Shown: one piece after another, positions 6,623-14,413 of the stretch
Layout of the letters: the number at the start of each line of letters is the position of its first letter
How positions within the stretch are numbered: the first letter of the stretch is position 1
Source: Prevotella sp. UBA3757
GTDB taxonomy: Bacteria; Bacteroidota; Bacteroidia; Bacteroidales; Bacteroidaceae
NCBI GenBank assembly: GCA_002371715.1
Contig: DFGF01000137.1
Coordinates: 1 to 28,799, forward strand
Direction of reading: 5' to 3'
DNA length: 28,799 nucleotides
Position numbers and translations under genes: made by a program
Notes under the pieces: model-generated
Told to the model about the DNA's origin: nothing
The model's database searches: none
What the model saw: the letters and a program-made list of their open reading frames with translations, nothing else

Positions 6623-7870
6623 TTAATAGCCTTGTGATGCCCAGTCGACGGCCTGATACCACTGCATTTGGCGGATGTCCTGATTGTAGAAATGGCTGCA
6701 GGTGCTGTTGTCGTATTTGTTGAGCGGGAAGAACATGCTGACGCACCCCTGCTCAGCCTCAGTAGCCTCTCTGAAGTCGCTGAAGTTGACCGTATTGCTA
6801 TTGTTGGTGGCCCAAGCCATTGACGTGACGCGCTTGACGACGGCACGCTCCAGGGCCTGATGCCATTGGGTGTAGGCTTCAGGCTGCTCGGCAAGGGCTC
6901 TCAGTATCATGTGGTTCATGTCGTACATAACCTTGTTGACATCGTCATACATTCCGCCAGGGGCGCAGTAGTAGATGATGCCGCGCGTGGCAGCCTCGTC
7001 GCCTAAGTGCAGGTGGGCTGCTATCTGGGGCATCACCTGCTTGGTGGCTTTGGCCAGTTGCTCCATCTCGCTCAGCTGGATGACAGAGAGAGGCAGGTAC
7101 TTGAGATTATCGTTGGCATAGGCGTCGACAATTCCTTCATAGAAGTTGTCGGATTGGCTGAAAAGATGGGTCACTATCTTATGGTAGGGAGCACCCTGAC
7201 CAGGAATCTCGGCAGGCGAGCCTATCAGGTAGTCGACACAGTTGCGCAGCTCGTAAGCCACTTCGGCACACATCATGTTGCAACAGTCGGCAAAGATAAA
7301 CTTCCACTTGACGCCCATCTGCTCGAAGACCTTCCGCATGTCGGGAATGTTGAGCCATAGACCATGATCGCCACGTGAGGCAACGTTGCCGTTATCGACG
7401 CCATAGGCACGGCGCGGCGCAGCGGCAGGGACGACAGAGGTTTCAATGGTCCAGCCAGTGCCGTGGCCCCACAGCACCATACCATACTCCTTGGCAGGAC
7501 AGAGTCCCTGGATACGGGTGAGCACCTCGCGGAAGTTGGAGGGTTCGGAGACCAGGAAGTCAGTGGGGTACTTGTAGAGCGTGTCGACGGGTTGCTGCTC
7601 GTTGCCGGTGATGCGTGCTATGAACGGCTTTTCGATATCGCTGATGCGGTCGACGAACATCACCAGGCGGTCGCTGCTCGACAGATTGTTCTTGGCACCG
7701 TTTATCAGTTCCTGAATGTCGGTGCTGGTAAACGACGACAGCCTGTTGTCGCCCGAGACATAGAGGATGACCGTGCGCCGGCCTTCTGACAGCGGTTTGT
7801 CATCTTCCTCGTGCTTGCTACAGGCTGCAAAGAGCAGCACCATGCTTATAAAAATCAAGAAATTCTTCAT
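6623..7870 (-). CDS. Clostripain-family (C11) cysteine peptidase lipoprotein
   Basis: The 415-residue product begins with a lipoprotein signal (MKNFLIFISMVLLFAAC; lipobox Cys17) and then matches the peptidase C11 family of clostripain-like Arg/Lys-specific proteases. The VILYVSGDNRLSS segment is at 34-46, the putative catalytic His136 is in VLWGHGTGW and the putative nucleophile Cys197 is in FIFADCCNMM. It is probably anchored to the envelope and faces the periplasm or surface. An in-frame start 13 codons upstream would place the promoter inside the coding region and spoil the signal peptide, so I use 7870. It is divergent from the lysozyme gene and shares a back-to-back promoter region with it. 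Substrate is unknown; roles in protein uptake or processing of secreted proteins are both possible. Confidence 0.88.
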   Translation of the reverse strand: MKNFLIFISMVLLFAACSKHEEDDKPLSEGRRTVILYVSGDNRLSSFTSTDIQELINGAKNNLSSSDRLVMFVDRISDIEKPFIARITGNEQQPVDTLYKYPTDFLVSEPSNFREVLTRIQGLCPAKEYGMVLWGHGTGWTIETSVVPAAAPRRAYGVDNGNVASRGDHGLWLNIPDMRKVFEQMGVKWKFIFADCCNMMCAEVAYELRNCVDYLIGSPAEIPGQGAPYHKIVTHLFSQSDNFYEGIVDAYANDNLKYLPLSVIQLSEMEQLAKATKQVMPQIAAHLHLGDEAATRGIIYYCAPGGMYDDVNKVMYDMNHMILRALAEQPEAYTQWHQALERAVVKRVTSMAWATNNSNTVNFSDFREATEAEQGCVSMFFPLNKYDNSTCSHFYNQDIRQMQWYQAVDWASQGY

Positions 7871-7888
7871 ATAAGTGATATTTTCGTG

Positions 7889-7927
7889 CAAAGGTACGAA
7901 ATAATTCATATTTATTTAGTATCTTTG
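7889..7927. promoter_or_regulatory. Back-to-back divergent promoters
   Basis: A -7 box TACCTTTG reads on the minus strand (7896 down to 7889) towards the clostripain-like gene, and TATCTTTG reads on the plus strand (7920-7927) towards the lysozyme gene. With flanking bases they form the inverted pair GTGCAAAGGTA / TATCTTTGCAC, with only 23 bases between the boxes. The upstream halves therefore overlap, and the two promoters may compete. No clear TTTG -33 element is visible for either. Confidence 0.65.
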
Positions 7928-7946
7928 CACTTAAATTTTGAAGAAA

Positions 7947-8699
7947 ATGAAGAAAGAGATTGTTTTTGTAGTGATATCACTCCTTTTTAATATACATGCG
8001 TGGGCGCAGGAAGAGGTCAGCGACAGCATTGGCGGCGCTCCGGAGGAACAGTTGACGCGTATACAGCAGTCGAACGTACAGTGTGAGGACACTTGTTCGC
8101 ACATACACGGTATAGACCTGAGCCACTATCAGGGTAACGTGTTCTGGCAGACCATCGGCGAAAACACCAACATGGCCTATGTCTACCTGAAGGCTACTGA
8201 GGGTGGTGACCGCATCGATGCCACCTTCGAGCGCAACATTGAACTGGCCCATCGCTACGGGCTGAAAGTGGGTTCTTATCATTTCTACCGTCCGCTGACC
8301 GACCAGCAGCGCCAACTGAAGAACTTCATGTCGCAATGTCTGCCTGAGGAGCAGGACTTAATACCGATGATAGACATTGAGTCGACCGGTGGTCTGGATA
8401 CCGATGTGTTCTGTGACTCGCTGTTCTACTTCCTCGATTTGGTGGAGGAGGCCTACCATCAGAAGCCACTCCTTTATACGGGTCGTAACTTCTATAATAA
8501 GCACTTGCTGGGAAAGGTTGATGACTATAAGATCATGATTGCCATGTATACCGACCAGGAGCCCGTTGTGGCCGACGACCGCGACATCACCATGTGGCAG
8601 TATACCGGCAGAGGGCGTATTGTCGGTGTGAACGGCTATGTGGACAAAAGCCGCTTCATGGGTAATCACCATCTACGTGAAATCCGGTTTAAGCATTGA
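7947..8699 (+). CDS. Secreted GH25 family lysozyme
   Basis: The 250-residue protein has a signal peptide (KEIVFVVISLLFNIHAWAQ, cleavage near 21) and a glycoside hydrolase family 25 domain from about residue 53. Catalytic Asp57 is in HGIDLSHYQG and the acid pair D143-x-E145 is in MIDIES, followed by the YTGRNF and WQYTGRG segments typical of the TIM-barrel fold. GH25 enzymes hydrolyse the beta-1,4 MurNAc-GlcNAc bond of peptidoglycan. I prefer the ATG at 7947 over a TTG three codons earlier. The 5' leader is only about 15 bases. It stands alone and ends just before a palindromic repeat element. Likely roles are wall turnover or attack on other bacteria; nothing here separates these. Confidence 0.92.
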   Translation: MKKEIVFVVISLLFNIHAWAQEEVSDSIGGAPEEQLTRIQQSNVQCEDTCSHIHGIDLSHYQGNVFWQTIGENTNMAYVYLKATEGGDRIDATFERNIELAHRYGLKVGSYHFYRPLTDQQRQLKNFMSQCLPEEQDLIPMIDIESTGGLDTDVFCDSLFYFLDLVEEAYHQKPLLYTGRNFYNKHLLGKVDDYKIMIAMYTDQEPVVADDRDITMWQYTGRGRIVGVNGYVDKSRFMGNHHLREIRFKH

Positions 8700-8711
8700 G
8701 AAGACTCAATA

Positions 8712-8825
8712 AGACCCACCCCCGGCCCCTCCCTGCGAGGGAGGGGAGTAGTTACTCTCAGGTCAGCCTTCTTCAGTAGGACATATTACTCCCCTCCCTT
8801 GCAGGGAGGGGCAGGGGGTGGGTCT
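8712..8825. repeat. 114-bp palindromic repeat element, copy 1
   Basis: The two ends (AGACCCACCCCC and GGGGGTGGGTCT) are inverted copies. Each arm also contains its own small palindrome, CCCCTCCCT then three bases then AGGGAGGGG. The centre (about 8760-8780) is unrelated between arms. The element lies between convergent genes, where it could stop transcription from both sides. A second copy is at 20091-20205. The layout resembles REP/BIME-type or small non-autonomous mobile elements; I see no coding sequence in it. Confidence 0.85.
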
Positions 8826-8830
8826 CTTTT

Positions 8831-9193
8831 CTATTCCTCAATATTGCGGATGGTGTTGATAAAATCGTTGTAGTAAGCCGTCAGTGACCGGCGCGTGAAA
8901 CGATTGGCAATGCTTTCCGAGCGTAGCAGCATGAGTTCGAACTTGTCAAGCATTTCTGGGTCGCGTTCCCCGTCCAAAGCCAGGAACTGCTGACGCAGGT
9001 CGTCGGAAGGTTGCAGGAAGAAATCGTCGGCATAGCGACGGAAACCATCAGCTACCCATGGCGTTATGCCGTAAGCCTCGGACAGCTTGTAGAGTCTGGT
9101 CCATTTCCATTCCGTCATGGGTTCGATGTGTTCCCGGCCAAAGAACTCGTCGCTGAAAGCCAGTCGTTGCAGATTTCTGAGAATAATGTCCAT
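8831..9193 (-). CDS. Hypothetical protein
   Basis: A 120-residue soluble protein starting MDIILRNLQRLAFSDEFFG, with a Trp-rich segment (TEWKWTRLYKLSEAYGITPW) and a mainly helical composition. I do not recognise the family with confidence. The W-x-x-LY-x-L-x-x-x-x-G-I/V-x-P pattern is faintly like the start of uncharacterised nucleotidyltransferase proteins, but the catalytic region is absent, so this is weak. It begins 24 bases after the nhaC-family stop on the same strand and is probably the last gene of the lacI-uxaA-nhaC transcript. It ends next to the palindromic element. Confidence 0.7.
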   Translation of the reverse strand: MDIILRNLQRLAFSDEFFGREHIEPMTEWKWTRLYKLSEAYGITPWVADGFRRYADDFFLQPSDDLRQQFLALDGERDPEMLDKFELMLLRSESIANRFTRRSLTAYYNDFINTIRNIEE

Positions 9194-9217
9194 AAGCCTT
9201 TCCTGTACTTATATTTA

Positions 9218-10492
9218 TTACGAATAACGTCTGGGGTATCTCAGCACGATAGCCAACAGTGCTGCTATGCCTATGACCAGCGGATAATAGAGGTAGGGTA
9301 GGATGCTGATGGGATTGAGCTGTGCCAGTCCGGAAGCCATCAGGAGTTGGGCACCGTAGGGAATGATGCCCTGGACACAACACGAGAAGGTGTCAAGTAT
9401 GGAGGCGCACTTGCGGTTGTCGACGCCGAAACGGTCGCCTATCTGCTTGGCAATGCCGCCTACGGTCAGTATGGCCACCGTGTTATTGGCCGTACACATG
9501 TTGACCAGCGATACCAGTGCCGCTATCGAAAACTCTGCTCCCCGCTTGGATTGTATATGGCGCGTCAGCCGCTGGATGATGAAGTCGATGCCGCCCTGTT
9601 GCTTGACCATTTCCAGCAATCCACCGGCCATCATGGTAATGATGATGAGTTCGCCCATGCCCAGTATGCCGTCGCCCATGGCCTGAAACCATCCGAAGAT
9701 GTCGTAGGTTCCGTCGATGATGCCAATAAGTCCTGTCAGTAGAATACCCAGCGTGAGCACTGCCATCACGTTCATGCCGAGAATGGCGGTGACGAGTACC
9801 ACGAGGTAGGGTATCACCTTGACGTATTCCACACTGGCAATATGCTGTGGGGAATGGATGTCGGCACCTAATACCACATAGACTGCCAGTAGCAGGAGCG
9901 CTGCGGGAATGACGATGAAGGAGTTGACGCGGAACTTATCGCTCATCTTGCACCCCTGTGTGGACGTGGCCATGATGGTCGTATCGGAGATGAACGACAG
10001 ATTGTCGCCGAAGAACGAACCGCCCACAATCACTGCTGTCATCATGGCTACCGAAGTGCCTGTCTGGCTGGCTATACCTGCTGCAATGGGTGTCAGCGCC
10101 ACGATGGTGCCTACGCTGGTACCAATGCTGAGTGAGATGAAACAGGCCGCCAGGAAGAGGCCTGCCAGCAGCATCTGGCTTGGAAGAAAGGTCAGTGCCA
10201 GATTGACCGTGGCGTCGATGGCTCCCATGACCTTGGCAGAATTGGCAAAGGCTCCTGCCAGCACGAATATCCAGAGCATGAGCATCATCTGGCTGGTGCC
10301 AGCCCCTTGGCTGAAGATGTTGATGCGCTCCTTCAGCGGCCGCCCGCCATGGACGACGATGGCATAGATGGAGGCAATCATGAATGCCACGGTGATAGGC
10401 ACCTTGTAGAAGTCACCAGCAATGATGCTGGTGACTAAATACAAGATGATGAACACCCCGAGGGGTGATAGTGCTATGAGTCCTTTCTTCAC
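9218..10492 (-). CDS. NhaC-family Na+/H+ antiporter-like transporter
   Basis: A 424-residue polytopic membrane protein with about ten to eleven hydrophobic segments and the NhaC hallmark GDNLSFISDTTI (canonical GDNLSPISDTT), preceded by SIGTSVGTIVALTPIA. The family exchanges Na+ for H+, but some members carry organic acids; MleN is a malate/lactate antiporter. Here the gene follows uxaA by 106 bases on the same strand, in a hexuronate locus that otherwise shows no transporter in this window. A role in sugar-acid uptake or in ion balance during uptake is therefore possible (inference). The gap to uxaA holds short tandem repeats and no obvious promoter. Confidence 0.85.
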   Translation of the reverse strand: MKKGLIALSPLGVFIILYLVTSIIAGDFYKVPITVAFMIASIYAIVVHGGRPLKERINIFSQGAGTSQMMLMLWIFVLAGAFANSAKVMGAIDATVNLALTFLPSQMLLAGLFLAACFISLSIGTSVGTIVALTPIAAGIASQTGTSVAMMTAVIVGGSFFGDNLSFISDTTIMATSTQGCKMSDKFRVNSFIVIPAALLLLAVYVVLGADIHSPQHIASVEYVKVIPYLVVLVTAILGMNVMAVLTLGILLTGLIGIIDGTYDIFGWFQAMGDGILGMGELIIITMMAGGLLEMVKQQGGIDFIIQRLTRHIQSKRGAEFSIAALVSLVNMCTANNTVAILTVGGIAKQIGDRFGVDNRKCASILDTFSCCVQGIIPYGAQLLMASGLAQLNPISILPYLYYPLVIGIAALLAIVLRYPRRYS

Positions 10493-10506
10493 TTTCTTAC
10501 AGCATA

Positions 10507-10596
10507 AACATTGAACATTGAATGTTTTTAAATTAGGAATTAGAAATTATGATTACCATGCTGCGGTAGCAAATTCTTCATTCTTCATTCTTCATT
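10507..10596. repeat. Short-period repeats between uxaA and nhaC-family gene
   Basis: Two small tracts with a 7-bp period lie in the 106-base gap: CATTGAA about twice followed by an inverted AATGTT (about 10507-10526), and ATTCTTC three times ending in ATT (10573-10596). An AT-rich stretch with TTAGGAATTAGAAATTA lies between them. I see no gene in the gap. The period matches the heptamer tracts in pyrF, pheT and elsewhere. Confidence 0.7.
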
Positions 10597-10598
10597 TT

Positions 10599-12104
10599 TT
10601 ACAGCGTGACGCCGTTCTTGAAAATGGAGATTTCACGATAGCCGTTCTCTTCGTTGCGGGCATGCTCGCCTGAGGCTACTGCCAGCACCTTGTCGATAAA
10701 CTCGGGAACAAGTTCCTGCATGGTACGACCTTCTATCAGCTGACCGGCCGAGAAGTCTACCCAGTGGGGCTTGTTCTTAGCCAGCACAGGATTGGTGGCA
10801 ATCTTCATGGTAGGAACGAAAGTTCCGAATGGCGTGCCGCGACCGGTGGTAAACAGTACGATGTGGCAACCGCACGATGCAAGGGCCGTGGAGGCAACAA
10901 GGTCATTGCCGGGTGCCGACAGCAGGTTGAGACCGTGGTGCTCCAGCCGGTCACCATATTCCATGACGCCGCTGACGGGAGCCTTGCCACACTTCTGTGT
11001 GCAACCTAAAGCCTTGTCCTCGAGGGTCGAGATACCGCCAGCCTTATTGCCCGGTGAGGGATTCTCGCCGACGGGTTCGCCGTGCGACAGGAAGTAGTTC
11101 TTGAAATTGTTGATCATTGAGACGGTCTGGTCGAACAATTGCGGTGTCTCGCAACGGTTCATCAGAATGGTCTCGGCACCAAACATCTCGGGCACCTCGG
11201 TCAGCACGCTCGTACCGCCCTGGGCCACCAGCCAGTCGGAGAATTCGCCCACCAGCGGATTGGCAGTGATGCCGCTGAAGCCGTCGGAGCCGCCACACTT
11301 CAGTCCTACGCGCAACTTCGAGACGCTGACGTCCTCGCGCTGGTCCTGAGAGGCCTGGTCGTAGAGCTCGCGCAGCAGTTGCATGCCGGCTTCCATCTCG
11401 TCGCCCTCTACACGCTGAGTGACCAGCAGCTTGATGCGTGACTGGTCGTAGTCGCCCAGCATGGCCATGAAGTCCTCGGGCTGGTTGTTCTCACAGCCTA
11501 AGCTGAGCACCAGCACACCACCAGCATTGGGGTGCAGACAGATGTCGCGCAGCACCTTGCGCGTATTCTCGTGGTCTTCTGACAGCTGCGAACAGCCGTA
11601 GTTGTGGTGCCAGGTCCAGATGGCGTCGACATCCTTGCATCCGGTCTCTTCGCGCAGTTTCTGGGCCATGCGCTCGGCAATGCCGTTGACGCAGCCGACG
11701 GTGGGCACAATCCATATCTCGTTACGCACGCCGACGTCGCCGTTCTTACGTACATAGCCCTTGAAGGTGCGCTGCTCGTTCTTGATGTGGCTGATGTCGC
11801 TCTTGGCATCGACCGGCTGGTACGTGTACTCCAGCGTACCCGACAGGTTGGTCTTCAGCGTGTTCTCGTTCACCCAGTCGCCGGCCTTCATGTCCTGACG
11901 GGCGTGGCCGATGGGGTAGCCGTATTTGATGATGTCCTCACCCTGTTTCACGTCAGTGATCAGCACCTTGTGACCGGCGGGAGTATCTTGATTGACCGTG
12001 ATTTTCTTGCCGTCCACCTCGATGACGTCGCCCTGCTTCTTAGCACTCAGACATACCACCACGCTGTCGGCGGGATTAATTTTCAGAAATGTAGCTTGTT
12101 CCAT
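10599..12104 (-). CDS. uxaA: Altronate dehydratase (UxaA family)
   Basis: UxaA dehydrates D-altronate to 2-keto-3-deoxygluconate (KDG) in galacturonate breakdown. The 501-residue protein is the full-length form: an N-terminal SAF-type domain (about 1-95, LKINPADSVVVCLSAKKQGD ... GYPIGHARQDMKAGDWV) joined to the large UxaA/GarD domain with conserved LKCGGSDGFSGITANP and GCTQKCGKAPV stretches. Galactarate dehydratase is a close relative, but the neighbouring kdgK and eda favour altronate. It follows the lacI gene by 24 bases and is probably controlled by it. UxaB and UxaC, which would make altronate from galacturonate, are not in this window. Confidence 0.93.
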   Translation of the reverse strand: MEQATFLKINPADSVVVCLSAKKQGDVIEVDGKKITVNQDTPAGHKVLITDVKQGEDIIKYGYPIGHARQDMKAGDWVNENTLKTNLSGTLEYTYQPVDAKSDISHIKNEQRTFKGYVRKNGDVGVRNEIWIVPTVGCVNGIAERMAQKLREETGCKDVDAIWTWHHNYGCSQLSEDHENTRKVLRDICLHPNAGGVLVLSLGCENNQPEDFMAMLGDYDQSRIKLLVTQRVEGDEMEAGMQLLRELYDQASQDQREDVSVSKLRVGLKCGGSDGFSGITANPLVGEFSDWLVAQGGTSVLTEVPEMFGAETILMNRCETPQLFDQTVSMINNFKNYFLSHGEPVGENPSPGNKAGGISTLEDKALGCTQKCGKAPVSGVMEYGDRLEHHGLNLLSAPGNDLVASTALASCGCHIVLFTTGRGTPFGTFVPTMKIATNPVLAKNKPHWVDFSAGQLIEGRTMQELVPEFIDKVLAVASGEHARNEENGYREISIFKNGVTL

Positions 12105-12128
12105 AAAGATTTGTATTTAGTTTAATAA

Positions 12129-13196
12129 TCAGATTGCTGTGCGGCGATAGAAGTCGACGTTCTCCTTTGTCAGAATTTCTATGGGCATGTAGTTGACCGG
12201 ATTGACGGCACGCTTCAGAACGACGGCATTAAAGAGCGCGTCGACGCTGGCATAGCCCTGCTGATAGGCATGCTGGGCAATCAGGAAGGAGATGCTGCCC
12301 TGACGGATGCACGTCTCGTTTTTAGGCACCATGTCGTAGCCCATAATCTGGATATTGCGGCGGTTACTCTTTTGCAGGAACTCGCCTACCAGGTGTGCCT
12401 TGGAGTTAAACGTGATGCAGTGGTGAATATGCTGGTGCTGGGCGAAAAACTTTTCAAGGATGTTGTCGTAGTTTTTCTCCTCTTCGTCCAGAGGCAGGTC
12501 AACCTCCACGATTTTCACGTCAGGGAAGTGGTCGACCATGTAGTGGCGGAACCCCGTCTCACGGTTGGCCTGCTGCTTTGAACCGACCTTGCCGTCACGG
12601 GTCTGTTTGACCAGTGCTATCTCTTTCTCCTTGGCAGCTATGAGCATCAGCATGCGTGCTGCGAAATAGCCGCTGGCAAAAGAGTCCTGCCCAAAGAAGG
12701 AGAGTGGCTTCAGGTCGGGCATGTAGGAGTCGAGCAGTACGTAGGGAATGCCCCGGTCGGTCAGTTTCTCGGTGAAGCGTGCCGTCTGCTCCAGGGTGGT
12801 GGGCACGATGACCACACCGTCGAACTTCTCGGTCAGGAATTCACGGACCATGCGGGTAAAAGCCGTATTGTTGAACCGCTCGTAATACATGAACTTCAGC
12901 GTGATGCCAAAGTCGCGACGGAAGTCGGTGCAGGCCTGGGCGCCCTCCTCAATCTCGTCCCAGTAGGCTTCACTCTCGTGCTTGGGCAGCACCACGTAGA
13001 AGGTGTAGCTCTTGTTGTAAGCCAGGGCCGAAGCATAGACGTTGGGCTTGTAATCCATCTCCTCCAACGCCTTCTTGACTTTCTCGAGAGCCTTGGGCGA
13101 CACGTTGGGACGTTCGTGCAGCACTCGGTCAACCGTGCCGACGCTTACTCCGGCCCGTTGGGCTATATCCTTGATTCTTATTTTGCCTGTTTCCAT
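12129..13196 (-). CDS. LacI-family transcriptional regulator
   Basis: The 355 residues comprise an N-terminal LacI helix-turn-helix (IRIKDIAQRAGVSVGTVDRVL, about 6-26), the hinge helix region (NVYASALAY) and a periplasmic-binding-protein-like sugar sensor domain from about residue 62 to the end. A longer open frame starts at 13316, but that stretch covers the promoter and is not LacI-like, so I use the ATG at 13196. The gene is divergent from kdgK and cotranscribed with uxaA. It is best read as the local repressor or activator of hexuronate genes, with a sugar acid or KDG-type inducer (inference). Operator sites could lie in the shared region 13197-13349. Confidence 0.93.
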   Translation of the reverse strand: METGKIRIKDIAQRAGVSVGTVDRVLHERPNVSPKALEKVKKALEEMDYKPNVYASALAYNKSYTFYVVLPKHESEAYWDEIEEGAQACTDFRRDFGITLKFMYYERFNNTAFTRMVREFLTEKFDGVVIVPTTLEQTARFTEKLTDRGIPYVLLDSYMPDLKPLSFFGQDSFASGYFAARMLMLIAAKEKEIALVKQTRDGKVGSKQQANRETGFRHYMVDHFPDVKIVEVDLPLDEEEKNYDNILEKFFAQHQHIHHCITFNSKAHLVGEFLQKSNRRNIQIMGYDMVPKNETCIRQGSISFLIAQHAYQQGYASVDALFNAVVLKRAVNPVNYMPIEILTKENVDFYRRTAI

Positions 13197-13205
13197 AATT
13201 CTGTG

Positions 13206-13236
13206 CAAAGGTACGAAAAAACGAGCAAAAAACAAA
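13206..13236 (-). promoter_or_regulatory. Promoter of the lacI-uxaA transcript
   Basis: On the minus strand, TTTTG (complement of 13233-13237) and TACCTTTG (complement of 13206-13213) are 19 bases apart. The spacer reads TTTTTTGCTCGTTTTTTCG, close to the spacer of the ftsY and pheT promoters. The start codon follows within about ten bases, so the leader is short. Confidence 0.75.
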
Positions 13237-13277
13237 AGGAAAATCCAAATAATTTTTCTGATTTTTCTTGGGAAATT

Positions 13278-13309
13278 TTTGGTCAATTGAAAAAAAAGCC
13301 GTAACTTTG
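13278..13309 (+). promoter_or_regulatory. Promoter of the kdgK operon
   Basis: TTTG at 13278-13281 and TAACTTTG at 13302-13309 are 20 bases apart, matching the phylum promoter. It faces away from the lacI promoter about 40 bases to the left, so a regulator bound between them could affect both directions. Confidence 0.75.
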
Positions 13310-13349
13310 CAAACAAGTTAAACTTATTTTTTATTAAATACTAAAACAA

Positions 13350-14372
13350 ATGGCAAAAATTGTAACTTTAGGCGAGATTATGCTCCGCCTGTCGCCTATG
13401 GGCAACGACCGTTTCATCCAGAGTGAGTCATTCCGTATCATTCCTGGTGGTGGTGAGGCTAACGTTGCTGTTTCAGTAGCTAACTATGGTCACGAGGCTT
13501 ACTTCGTGTCGAAGCTGCCCAAGCACGAGATTGGTCAGATTGCTGTCAACGCACTGCGTCGCTATGGTGTCAACACCCAGTTCATTGCTCGTGGTGGTGA
13601 CCGCGTAGGTCTGTACTATGCTGAGACTGGTGCCTCGATGCGTCCTTCTAAGGTCATCTACGACCGTGCACACTCTTCGATTGCAGAGGCTGATCCTTCA
13701 GACTTCGACTTCGATGCTATTATGGAAGGTGCTGCCTGGTTCCACTGGTCTGGCATCACCCCCGCTATCAGCGACAAGGCCGCCGAGCTGACCAAGCTGG
13801 CTTGTGAGGCTGCCAAGCGTCATGGTGTCACCGTATCTGTCGACCTGAACTTCCGCAAGAAGCTGTGGACTTCAGAGAAGGCCATCAGCATCATGCGCCC
13901 CCTGATGCAGTATGTTGACGTCTGCATCGGCAACGAGGAAGACGCTGAGCTCTGCCTGGGCTTTAAGCCCGATGCCGACGTAGAAGGTGGCAAGACTGAC
14001 GCTGCCGGCTACGAGGGCATCTTCAAGCAGATGAAGGAAGAGTTTGGCTTCAAGTATGTGGTTTCTACGCTCCGTGAGAGCTTCAGCGCTACCTTCAACG
14101 GCTGGAAGGCCCTGATTTATGACGGCAAGGAGTTCTACCAGTCAAAGCGCTACGAGATTAATCCTATCATTGACCGCGTTGGCGGTGGCGACTCGTTCTC
14201 GGGTGGTCTGATTCACGGCCTGCTGACCAAGTCGACTCAGGGCGAGGCTCTTGAGTTTGCCGTGGCTGCTTCCGCTCTGAAGCACACCATCAATGGCGAC
14301 TTCAACCTGGTGGGTGTTGACGAGGTAGAGTCGCTGGCCGGTGGTAACGCCAGCGGACGCGTTCAGAGATAG
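13350..14372 (+). CDS. kdgK: 2-keto-3-deoxygluconate kinase (PfkB family)
   Basis: KdgK phosphorylates KDG to KDPG using ATP. The 340-residue protein has the PfkB/ribokinase fold, with the substrate-site GGGEANVAVSVA at 33-44 and the ATP-site signature VGGGDSFSGGLIHGLL at 277-292, where D281 is the catalytic base. The family also includes fructokinases and tagatose kinases. The adjacent uxaA and eda make KDG the likely substrate. It is the first gene after its own promoter, with a leader of about 35 bases, and is followed 41 bases later by eda. Confidence 0.93.
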   Translation: MAKIVTLGEIMLRLSPMGNDRFIQSESFRIIPGGGEANVAVSVANYGHEAYFVSKLPKHEIGQIAVNALRRYGVNTQFIARGGDRVGLYYAETGASMRPSKVIYDRAHSSIAEADPSDFDFDAIMEGAAWFHWSGITPAISDKAAELTKLACEAAKRHGVTVSVDLNFRKKLWTSEKAISIMRPLMQYVDVCIGNEEDAELCLGFKPDADVEGGKTDAAGYEGIFKQMKEEFGFKYVVSTLRESFSATFNGWKALIYDGKEFYQSKRYEINPIIDRVGGGDSFSGGLIHGLLTKSTQGEALEFAVAASALKHTINGDFNLVGVDEVESLAGGNASGRVQR

Positions 14373-14376
14373 AGTG

Positions 14377-14413
14377 ATTTGACAAATTCACCATTAAATT
14401 GTAAAATTGTAAA
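14377..14413. repeat. 8-bp repeat running into the eda start codon
   Basis: After TTGACAAATTCACCATT, the octamer AAATTGTA occurs twice (14396-14411). A third partial unit (AAAT) runs into the eda ATG, so the A and T of the start codon belong to the repeat pattern. No Shine-Dalgarno sequence is present. Related wording precedes the EamA gene (TCAAATTGTAAAATATAG, 20207-20224) and the yebC gene (about 25600-25655). Confidence 0.65.

Noticed and set aside
8712..8825. Palindromic element as a plain transcription terminator
   Set aside because: It lacks a T run after the stems and recurs as a full 115-bp copy elsewhere, so a dispersed repeat explains it better, though it may still affect transcription.
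13197..13316. 40-residue N-terminal extension of the LacI regulator
   Set aside because: It covers the promoter and would put a hydrophobic stretch before the helix-turn-helix, unlike any LacI protein.
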